From the NCBI GenBank assembly GCA_012798435.1, contig JAAZNF010000049.1, positions 1 through 40,139 of the forward strand: DNA of 40,139 bases, in the 5' to 3' direction. Source of the stretch: Myxococcales bacterium. Its GTDB lineage: Bacteria > Myxococcota > B64-G9. How positions within the stretch are numbered: the first letter of the stretch is position 1; each line of letters begins with the position of its first letter. The position numbers and the translations under genes were made by a program. Shown here in pieces: positions 33,501 to 39,389 of this stretch. The notes under the pieces are model-generated. The model did not search any database. It was not told the DNA's origin and saw nothing but the letters and a program-made list of their open reading frames with translations.

Positions 33501-33700
33501 CGCTGCTGGCCGCTCTTGTCCCCGCCGCCGGCCGCGGGGCCTTCGGCGTCGTAACCGTTGTCGCGGCTCTGCTGCCCGGCCTGGCCGTTGGCCGAGACGA
33601 ATTCGCTCGCGCCGATGGGCGGCTCGAAATCGATGTGCGTCGAGCAGGCATACAGGCCCCAGAGAAGAAACATCGAGAGAGCAAGCCATTTCATCCGCAT
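30542..33700 (-). CDS. Secreted beta-propeller lipoprotein
   Basis: A 1052-residue lipoprotein. AAGGAGG five bases before the ATG at 33698-33700 fixes the start, and the signal peptide (MKWLALSMFLLWGLYAC) gives Cys19 with lipobox LYAC. The mature protein belongs to the type known as secreted proteins with a C-terminal beta-propeller (PF09826-like). It has many blades of the form GYYRGFQVIDISDLNHP, LVLAIDITDRAHP, VSVIDISSP, ETFDVSDIQNPQPIDHA, VIDLSDPLHP and LDLRDPDQP. About two thirds along, a Gly/Tyr-rich insertion (31651-31746) interrupts a blade. A four-Cys segment (around 31350-31560) suggests disulfides. It likely binds a ligand or partner at the surface. Nothing identifies a catalytic site. 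Confidence 0.85.
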   Translation of the reverse strand: MRMKWLALSMFLLWGLYACSTHIDFEPPIGASEFVSANGQAGQQSRDNGYDAEGPAAGGGDKSGQQRTVEQGDIYRLLDSNTVLNLNYYRGFQVIDISDLNHPVVAGRAAISGQPVEMYAVDNYAIVLLNNWTGYYGSREDVRVEPYQGGLVLAIDITDRAHPLIVDRARVPGYIQASRLTRGGGQEALFVAASNWNSESRTVVRSFAITDGGRLVEKTTLDLGGYVIDIQATPRALLVARQSWDGSTSTCNVSVIDISSPEGMMIEGAAVEVAGQIRNKFNMDLYRNVLRISSGTSWSGDNTNHLETFDVSDIQNPQPIDHATFSDGEQLYASLFLDNRAFLVTYRRVDPLHAFAIDDAGRITPKFEYVISGWNDYFFPVFGGSRMLGVGVDDQGGRQLAVSLYDISNLDNHNPFIAREAVEFDYAWSEAQWDDRAVSVLEDATSVTAANGTTETGLLLLPFSGYRADWQQYATAVQIFSFSDTTLSRRGLLEHDSQVRRSFQPQAGVTANLSESSLSLHDTSDPGAPAPLGRVDLAPAYNDFLIFGEYGARVKGAGFYDYWWGANAVARPNRLEIVPLAGDVDAAQPAAAIDIDPYAAVHKVGDLVVTVRTDYVSGSEPAQYLTQIRVIDLSDPLHPRERGTLTTDRIQPYGYYYGYYPPYYGEADMGGMCRGCGYYGYYGSSALALSGALVFPEGTWESELLGIDHVCYRWPVNESDACWGPEAPPEGCDYYSGSIACHSLNGGPTSCEGRFELCEREADGDWTCREVDPSSVPSQTSCYDYELRRYWQHFTFETLDLRDPDQPRLLDEVAMPRGEDDVALLLDGQRVFVTLREPYTVPGDGRDYARYYFKVVDFGDLDLPSVSRKVNIPGELLAVEGQTLYTRDFVWGENIVETAVNKLLWQGDRAYLQARRRFVDEDVRKVLLDGAGHILVMHGRSWYLPWYGYDQNYQDKLAILDTTSPTFAALSDTPIDSWASLMDAKLGRALFMVSGGLLVVNVERATAPYAQAYFPIWGWPNRLVVEGRTIFVPAGPFGMLAFDIDEENLLAP

Positions 33701-33943
33701 GAATTCCTCCTTGAGAGGGGGTATTGGCGCACAGCATTCACCGACCGTGGCTTTTAGCAAGTTCGGTGCCGAAAACACCAAAACAATACACCATAAAAAT
33801 CAGGTAGTTGTGGCAGATCGACGCCAGAACAGCACCAGGTCAAACTGGTTTTTTGATAGCGCGGTCGCTCTTGCCTCAGATTTCTGTAGTCTGATTCATC
33901 CGCCAGCACGGTTTGTCGAATGTTAAAACGGCAGAAAATCGGC

Positions 33944-33971
33944 AAAAAACGGGGCCTGTCCCCGTGTTTTT
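33944..33971. repeat. REP-like palindrome copy D flanked by A and T runs
   Basis: ACGGGGCCTGTCCCCGT (33949-33965) is preceded by six A and followed by G and five T. The ACGGGG/CCCCGT stem with a 5-base loop plus a T-run gives a factor-independent terminator shape on both strands, but no gene ends here, since it lies between divergent genes. Confidence 0.7.
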
Positions 33972-34009
33972 GTATTATATTTCAAATGGCTACCGGTGAG
34001 GCTTCGGAA

Positions 34010-34038
34010 TTGTGATCTTGTCGGGTAAGTGGCATAGT
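34010..34038 (+). promoter_or_regulatory. Candidate promoter of a leaderless flavodoxin-ferredoxin mRNA
   Basis: TTGTGA (34010-34015), exactly 17 bases and CATAGT (34033-34038) form a plausible sigma-70 promoter (four of six each). The -10 ends six bases before the GTG at 34045, the same geometry as at 24356-24368, and no Shine-Dalgarno is present. Confidence 0.4.
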
Positions 34039-34044
34039 GATCGC

Positions 34045-34935
34045 GTGAAAATCCTGATTCTTTCGCACTCCAGCTCCGGCAATACCAGCCTTGTGACCCG
34101 GTTCGCCGAGCGGCGCCTTGCCCGTGATGGACACGAGATCATTACTGTAAAGCTTCCCGCTACGCCACCCGACCCAGCCACCTTTGACCTGGTCGGCGTG
34201 TTCAGCCCGACGATGTACTTTCGGCCCATGGTCGCCGTCGAGGCCTGGCTCGAACGCCTACAGGACCAATGCGAGGCCCGGATCCCGACCTTTCTAGTGG
34301 CCACCTGCGCTGGTGAGCCCGGAGCGCACTTCGAGATCCAGGCCACGCAGCTCGCACGCAAGGGCTTGCGAGTTTTCGCCGCGCACTTTATCCCCATGCC
34401 CAGCAACTGGCCGCCCCATCGAGTGCTCTCGGCGAAGATCGAGCCCGCGCTTCCCCTCGGGCGCCTCATGTGCCGGGGACCGCTTCGGCCGCTGCGGGTC
34501 GCGCTGGGGTTCTTGTGGACCGAGCTCACCGAACCGGATGAGCGCGACCGGCGAGAGTTCGAGGAGTTCCTCGATCGCCTCCCGAAAGAGGCTGCCGCGG
34601 CCTGCCCGGATGTTGCACGGCTCTACTCTGCCTGGCTTCCCGGCGCGAAGGCCCTCGGCCATCGTATGACCACTCGCGAGATGCGAAAGGCCACCGCGGT
34701 CCGCATCGATCCATCCACATGCAAACGCTGCGGAAGTTGCGCCAAGGCCTGCCCGTCGGGAACCATCACCTGGCCCGAGCGGGAGCAGCCACCCGTCATG
34801 GGGGCGGGCTGTACCGGCTGCTGGGCTTGCTACAACGCCTGCCCCCACGGCGCCATCGCGGGCTGGATGAGCCCTCCGGGCAAGGGCCGCTACCCCGGCC
34901 CGAGCCGGGAAACCTGCGCGCTCTTCAATCACTGA
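34045..34935 (+). CDS. Flavodoxin / 2[4Fe-4S] ferredoxin fusion (EFR1-like)
   Basis: A 296-residue cytoplasmic redox protein. Residues 1-150 are flavodoxin-like, opening with VKILILSHSSSGNTS; the SSSGNT loop binds FMN phosphate in such proteins. FSPTMYFRPM and an AHFIPMPSNW block follow. The C-terminus is a bacterial ferredoxin with two CxxCxxCxxxCP motifs, Cys226/229/232/236 (CKRCGSCAKACP) and Cys256/259/262/266 (CTGCWACYNACP), so two [4Fe-4S] clusters are expected. This is the EFR1-type flavodoxin-ferredoxin layout, an electron shuttle found mostly in anaerobes. I prefer the GTG at 34045 to the one 33 bases upstream because the promoter fits and the flavodoxin begins there. It is convergent with the lipase operon and alone on its strand, so its redox partner is not obvious. 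Confidence 0.9.
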   Translation: MKILILSHSSSGNTSLVTRFAERRLARDGHEIITVKLPATPPDPATFDLVGVFSPTMYFRPMVAVEAWLERLQDQCEARIPTFLVATCAGEPGAHFEIQATQLARKGLRVFAAHFIPMPSNWPPHRVLSAKIEPALPLGRLMCRGPLRPLRVALGFLWTELTEPDERDRREFEEFLDRLPKEAAAACPDVARLYSAWLPGAKALGHRMTTREMRKATAVRIDPSTCKRCGSCAKACPSGTITWPEREQPPVMGAGCTGCWACYNACPHGAIAGWMSPPGKGRYPGPSRETCALFNH

Positions 34936-35006
34936 AGCACAAGAAGCCCCGTCATTTCTCACCATTTCAGGGCATCAGCCGACGACGCACCGGACCACAG
35001 AGGCCG

Positions 35007-35870
35007 CTACGGCAGTACGGTCAGCCCGTCTATGACGTTTCCGGCAAAGACCTGGCCGCTGGCCGGCTCGTGGAGCAGGTGCCCGAAGTCGAAGGCCAGG
35101 TAGTAGCACGCCGGGACCCAGTTGCCTTCCGGATCGGTGTAGCCGCAAGTGTCGGGGGTGGTGGCGAACCACTCCGCGGTCAGCGGGTTGGGCGTGACGT
35201 AGTCGGTGTTCTCGAACCCGGCGTAGTAGCAGCGACCGCCCCGCAGGATGGGGCTCCAGCGGAACCGATCGCGGTACTCGGGATCGCTGCGCAGGCGCTC
35301 CGCGTCTGCATCATTTTTTGCCACCACGAAGTCGATCGAACCGCCGCCGTGTACGCCGAACGCGACGAGCGGCGGGTCTTCGAGCGCCGAGCTTGGATCG
35401 CAGGGCGCATCGGCGATCCAGGCGACCCCGGCCGTCGAGTCCCCGTAGGCGCTGACGCGACCCATGTAGGTGTTCTCCTCGAGCCGGATCTTGACTAGCC
35501 AGACCATCCCCCCGATCCGATTGAACCCCAGCCGCCAGGGCGCCTGACTGGCGAAGTAGGTTCCGTCCCCGGTGGCGCCGAGACTCCACTCCCGAAACAC
35601 CACCGAGCGTTCGAAACAGGTCGGCGGGATCGGCAGTTCTGGGCACGGGTCCTCGGGTCCGTGATCCGTGGCATCCGCCCCGGCGTCGCCCGAGTCCGAA
35701 TCGCCTGGTTCACCCCCTTCCGGGTCTCCCGCCTCGGCGGCGTCCGGGATGCCGTCCTGGTCGGCGTCTGGCCCGGCATCGGATTCCGTGATGCCGCCCG
35801 CCGAGCAGCCCAGTGCCCAGAGAACAAGCCCGGCCAGGATTCCCAGCAGTCTGAATCGAAATTTCATCAT
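35007..35870 (-). CDS. Lipoprotein, unknown function, second gene of lipase operon
   Basis: A 287-residue lipoprotein. The ATG at 35868-35870 follows GGGAGG at 11 bases; a second in-frame ATG is adjacent. The signal peptide MMKFRFRLLGILAGLVLWALGC ends in a lipobox (ALGC). A ~45-residue Asp/Gly/Ala/Glu/Pro linker leads to a globular domain that I do not recognise, beta-rich with WSLGATGDGTYF, VAWIADAPC and GGGSIDFVVAKND. It sits 44 nt downstream of the lipase gene in the same direction and shares its promoter region at 37204-37232. That suggests a partner, immunity or stability role for the lipase, but this is inference. Confidence 0.75.
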   Translation of the reverse strand: MMKFRFRLLGILAGLVLWALGCSAGGITESDAGPDADQDGIPDAAEAGDPEGGEPGDSDSGDAGADATDHGPEDPCPELPIPPTCFERSVVFREWSLGATGDGTYFASQAPWRLGFNRIGGMVWLVKIRLEENTYMGRVSAYGDSTAGVAWIADAPCDPSSALEDPPLVAFGVHGGGSIDFVVAKNDADAERLRSDPEYRDRFRWSPILRGGRCYYAGFENTDYVTPNPLTAEWFATTPDTCGYTDPEGNWVPACYYLAFDFGHLLHEPASGQVFAGNVIDGLTVLP

Positions 35871-35914
35871 GCAGAGCGCCGCCTCCCGGGTGAATTGACC
35901 ATGGTCACCGAGAT

Positions 35915-37123
35915 TCATGGCTTGTTCGGGTTGTGCCGCCGCACAAGCTGCAGGGTGAGCTCGAACACCGTCTGATCGGTAACCATGTCCATGTGGGAGA
36001 TGCCAGAGAACTTCACGTTCACCGGATCGCTGCAGTCCCCCCGGAAAGCCTGGTTCAGACAGCAGGTGTGCGGTGGGACGTCGATGCGATCGTCCTCGGT
36101 CCAAAGGGCGTGGTAGTACACGTTGCCTCCCTCCTCCACGCCGAAGGGGGTCTCGTCCACGTCGGCCGTGTCCGGATCGCCGTTCAGAATCCACTGCACC
36201 CCGTTGACGCTCTCGGATTCGCTTGCATAGACCGGGCACTGCTCGCGGGCGGCGTCGCCGGTCCACCCACCCAGACAGGCCAGCTCGGTGCCATGATGGG
36301 TGCCGGAGAGCGAGACGAAGTCGCGCACCGCTTCTTGGCCCCCGTACAGCTTGATCCACAGGCGCGCGGCCATGCCACCGGCGCTGTGGGCCACGATGTC
36401 GACCCGCGCCGCTCCGGTCTGCTGCAGCGCGGAGGCGACGTAGGGCGGGAGCTCGTCCCGGGCGTGGGAGACGTGGCTGTCCAGGGAGCTTTGAAAGTCG
36501 ATGGCGAAAAGCGCCTCCGCTGGATAGCCGGCATCGCGAAAGCGCTGGAGCATGGTGTTCCACTCGCTGGCGCTGACCATGTAGCCGTGGACGAACACCA
36601 CCGGGTCCTCGTCGAACAGGTACTCGAAGGCTTGCGGCAGTGTCGACTCCTGGCCGTCGAGGGCCAGGCGCACGTCCTTCTTTCCGCGCTCGGGAAGCGG
36701 CACCGGCGGGAAGATCGCCTGCGCCGTATCTGGAGTGAGAACCCTGACATCCGACGCCGTGATGCCGCCCACGGTCACCGAGAGCCCTGGCCCGAACCCC
36801 GAGCCAGCCAGGGTGACCCGAGAGGGCACCGAGGCCCCACCGCTGCTCGGTTCGACCCGGTACAGGACCAGGGGAGGCGCCTCCAGGTCACCGCCACCGT
36901 CCGCGCCGTCGCCTCCGTCGGGCCCGCTATCCGCCGGGAAGTCGCCCGGAGCCGCGTCTCCGTCCCCGCTCTCCGCGTCAAGGTCTTTATCGAAAAAGAT
37001 ATCGGCGTCGCCGTCGTTCCCGGAGTCGCGCGGCGGCCCGCCGCCTGCTCCCCCACACGCGGTGATCAGGACGACAAATGCCGCCAGCCACCCCGGAAAT
37101 CGCTTTCCGCGAAAAACCGTCAT
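35915..37123 (-). CDS. Secreted lipase-like lipoprotein with IPT/TIG domain
   Basis: A 402-residue lipoprotein. The ATG at 37121-37123 follows a GGGAG site; the signal core GWLAAFVVLITAC gives the lipidated Cys, then a Asp/Gly-rich linker (~30-80). An IPT/TIG (Ig-like) domain (~85-165: RVEPSSGGASVPSRVTLAGS...) precedes an alpha/beta-hydrolase of the triacylglycerol-lipase class. The oxyanion motif is VVFVHGYMV, the nucleophile elbow is DIVAHSAGGMAARLW (Ser247) and FVSLSGTHHG is the next block. A His in SGISHMDMV near the C-terminus is the likely catalytic base. The Asp is not assigned. It heads a two-gene operon with its own promoter at 37204-37232 and is the second lipase-like lipoprotein in the window, after the hydrolase at 24368. 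Confidence 0.88.
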   Translation of the reverse strand: MTVFRGKRFPGWLAAFVVLITACGGAGGGPPRDSGNDGDADIFFDKDLDAESGDGDAAPGDFPADSGPDGGDGADGGGDLEAPPLVLYRVEPSSGGASVPSRVTLAGSGFGPGLSVTVGGITASDVRVLTPDTAQAIFPPVPLPERGKKDVRLALDGQESTLPQAFEYLFDEDPVVFVHGYMVSASEWNTMLQRFRDAGYPAEALFAIDFQSSLDSHVSHARDELPPYVASALQQTGAARVDIVAHSAGGMAARLWIKLYGGQEAVRDFVSLSGTHHGTELACLGGWTGDAAREQCPVYASESESVNGVQWILNGDPDTADVDETPFGVEEGGNVYYHALWTEDDRIDVPPHTCCLNQAFRGDCSDPVNVKFSGISHMDMVTDQTVFELTLQLVRRHNPNKP

Positions 37124-37203
37124 GGCGTCTCCCGCCTGCCCGGCCCGGGCGAGCACCGCCCTGAACCGACCCGCGGCCACCTCTCGTGCGCAAGCCTATC
37201 GTG

Positions 37204-37232
37204 ATTCTAGTTCAGCCGGTGTCCTTCGGCAA
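37204..37232 (-). promoter_or_regulatory. Promoter of the lipase operon
   Basis: On the minus strand TTGCCG (37232-37227), exactly 17 bases and TAGAAT (37209-37204) form a sigma-70-type promoter with four and five of six matches. The predicted start is ~75 bases upstream of the ATG at 37123. Confidence 0.5.
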
Positions 37233-37242
37233 GGCACAGAGC

Positions 37243-37303
37243 GGAACACCGGATTTGCTGAACACCCCAGAACACCGGGGAGAACACCGGAGGGCCTGTC
37301 CCC
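37243..37303. repeat. GAACACC direct repeats and degenerate REP copy E
   Basis: GAACACC occurs four times (37244, 37260, 37270, 37282) at irregular 10-16 base steps. Immediately after comes GGGCCTGTCCCC (37292-37303), a slightly shortened copy of the dispersed palindrome. The region lies between the lipase promoter and the terminator of the neighbouring gene. Confidence 0.6.
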
Positions 37304-37348
37304 AATCTTTCTTCATAAAATACAGCAGGTTGTGTTTTGGAGTGGCAT

Positions 37349-37376
37349 AAAAAAACCCCGCCCGATCCGGGCGGGG
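37349..37376 (-). terminator. Strong rho-independent terminator of the Cys-rich repeat gene
   Basis: Arms CCCCGCCCG (37356-37364) and CGGGCGGGG (37368-37376) make a 9-bp GC stem with a 3-base loop. On the minus strand it is followed by seven T (37355-37349). It starts 33 bases after the stop of the gene at 37409. Confidence 0.85.
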
Positions 37377-37408
37377 CTCATGACCGGCGTGATGCCGGCA
37401 TCATCCGA

Positions 37409-39157
37409 TCACATGATCCCCCAGACGGTGAAGCCGAAGCGGTACAGAAGATCCATGTCGCGCTGGGTCACCAGCACAAACAGCTCGTTGCCGCGGGCGC
37501 AGCCGCAGGCCTGGCAGGTGTCGCCCATCTGGACGTTACGCGCGTCGTGGACTGTCACGCCCTGGTAGGACAGGAAGGTCTGTAGCACGCACAGCTCTTC
37601 CCAACCGGTGCCGCAGTCGGTGCCGCCAGCGCAATCCACCATGCAGCCGTAGTAGCGCTCGGGGAAGGTAGCCGCGTCAATCTCCCAGGCCGTCTGCTCG
37701 CACTGCACGGGGACGTTCACCATCCACACGCCGGGGACGCACACCCCGCCGCACCAGGCATCGCCGCCGCACCAGGCGTTGCCGAAGTCGCACACCTCGC
37801 CCGCGCGGCAATCCCCATCCGAGTAGCACTCGCCGCTCACCGGAACACACATGGCGGTGCATTCGCCGGTGCAGTCCATTCCCGGAGCACAGTCCGGGCA
37901 CACCACCTGGCACTCCTGGCCCTCGGGGCAGCCGGTCACGGTGCAATCCTGTTGCGCGGGGACGCAGGTGCCGCCCATCTCGCGGCACTTTTCGAAGCAG
38001 TCTGGATCGTTGTCGTAGCAGTCGCAGGGCATGAACTGGCAGATGTACCCGGCCGGGCAGTCAGCGTCGCTCTGGCAGCCCTGCTGGACCGGGACGCAGG
38101 TGCCGAAACAGCACTCGGGGGCGAACCCGGTCTCATCGCACCAATCCATGCATGTGACCTGGCACTCATAACCCTCGGGGCAACCGGTGTACTGGCAGTC
38201 TTGCTGCACGGGCACGCACTCGCTGACGCAGCCGCCCTGGCAGTCCTTGTTGTCCGGCGCGCAGTCCCAGCAGGTGGTCTGGCACTCGTAACCCTCGGGG
38301 CATCCGGTCACGGTGCAGTCCTGCTGCGCCGGGACGCACTGGCCCAGCACGTCGGCGCAGCAATCGGGGTACTCGGGGGCGCACTTGCAGACCGGGAGCT
38401 CGCACATGTACCCCGCGGGGCAATCCGCGTCGCTGCGGCAGTCGGTGATGCACTCGTACACGCACTGGCCCTCGATGCAACGGCCGACCATGTTGGGACA
38501 GTACATGTCGGCTTCACGGGCGGCGCCGTCCAGATACACCGCGCAGTCGGCATCGGTGCGGCACTGGGCGGCGATGCGCTGGCAACCGGTGTACCCGCCA
38601 CCATCCTTGCAAGGGTTCTCGGGATCGTACACGGCGCCGTTGGCCTCGACGCCGCAGCCCCAATCGTAGATGGGCTCGCAGATGGGGCGGCGCAGGCAGT
38701 CCTGCTCGGACAGGTTGGCGCAGGGATCGGCGTCCGCGTCCAGGCACTGGAGGAACACGTTCGGCTCGGAGATGCAGCGCGTCCCGGCGCACTGGGGGGC
38801 GGCGTCGCGGGTGCCGTCGTAGTTCATCCAATCTTCAGGGTAGCCGTACACCGCCTGGCATTCGGCCTCGGCCAGGCACTCCTGCTCGCCGAGATCCTCG
38901 CAATCCGGCTTGTCCTCGCAGTGGTCGAACACCGGCACGTCGATGCAGCGCGTGCCGAGCCCGCAGCGTAGCCCGTTATATTCTGCGCCCGAGTCGAGCC
39001 ACACCGCCCGGCACTCGGAGTTGGCCAGACATTGGACCTCGTCGAGCCCTTCACACTCGGAGGCCGGGGCGAAACATCCGTCCTTTGCGCCCGCGAGGGC
39101 GAGCCAACACAGCACGAGCCCGCAATACACCGCCCACCGATAAGCCCGCTGGGTCAT
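37409..39157 (-). CDS. Cysteine-rich repeat secreted protein
   Basis: A 582-residue exported protein. AAGGAAGGA upstream of the ATG at 39155-39157 fixes the start; the signal peptide (YRWAVYCGLVLCWLALAG) lacks a clear lipobox, so it may be soluble or held by other means. Nearly the whole mature part is disulfide-rich. In the first half are CxxLxxQxCLxxxxC units (CANLSEQDCLRRPIC and CEDLGEQECLAEAEC). In the second half about four near-identical modules follow, of the form CVPxQQ-DC-TVTGCPEGYEC-Q with a DADCPAGY variant. A final ~100-residue domain has paired cysteines (CQACGC). The modules resemble myxobacterial stalk repeats. Function is unknown; attachment or cell-surface structure is likely. 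Confidence 0.85.
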   Translation of the reverse strand: MTQRAYRWAVYCGLVLCWLALAGAKDGCFAPASECEGLDEVQCLANSECRAVWLDSGAEYNGLRCGLGTRCIDVPVFDHCEDKPDCEDLGEQECLAEAECQAVYGYPEDWMNYDGTRDAAPQCAGTRCISEPNVFLQCLDADADPCANLSEQDCLRRPICEPIYDWGCGVEANGAVYDPENPCKDGGGYTGCQRIAAQCRTDADCAVYLDGAAREADMYCPNMVGRCIEGQCVYECITDCRSDADCPAGYMCELPVCKCAPEYPDCCADVLGQCVPAQQDCTVTGCPEGYECQTTCWDCAPDNKDCQGGCVSECVPVQQDCQYTGCPEGYECQVTCMDWCDETGFAPECCFGTCVPVQQGCQSDADCPAGYICQFMPCDCYDNDPDCFEKCREMGGTCVPAQQDCTVTGCPEGQECQVVCPDCAPGMDCTGECTAMCVPVSGECYSDGDCRAGEVCDFGNAWCGGDAWCGGVCVPGVWMVNVPVQCEQTAWEIDAATFPERYYGCMVDCAGGTDCGTGWEELCVLQTFLSYQGVTVHDARNVQMGDTCQACGCARGNELFVLVTQRDMDLLYRFGFTVWGIM

Positions 39158-39292
39158 GGCAAATCCTTCCTTTCCATTGTTCATTTTTCGGTTCACGCCG
39201 GCCATATTTAGCAGGATGCGTGCCACTGGAACGACCGTCCCGGCCCCAACGAATAAAAATAGGCAAATCAAAGTGTTACCCGAAAAATCCAT

Positions 39293-39305
39293 GGGGACAG
39301 GCCCC
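39293..39305 (-). repeat. Dispersed REP-like palindrome, copy F
   Basis: GGGGACAGGCCCC, in the intergenic gap (39158-39389) between the Cys-rich repeat gene and lgt, and upstream of the former. It is identical to copy A at 1438. The rest of this gap contains no gene I can support. Confidence 0.7.
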
Positions 39306-39389
39306 GTGATTGGGCGGTGCGGAGGAATCAGAAACCTGATGTTTTGACCGGATTTTCTATCAAACCGGCGCTGCTGCGGGTGACCGCGA

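Larger units (their letters stand above)
33701..34044. other. AT-rich intergenic region between divergent genes
   Basis: This 344-bp gap holds the Shine-Dalgarno of the beta-propeller gene (AAGGAGG, minus strand, 33712-33706), REP-like copy D with flanking A and T runs (33944-33971), and the candidate promoter of the flavodoxin-ferredoxin gene (34010-34038). The rest (33720-33940) is visibly richer in A and T than its surroundings and contains no convincing gene. Confidence 0.5.
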
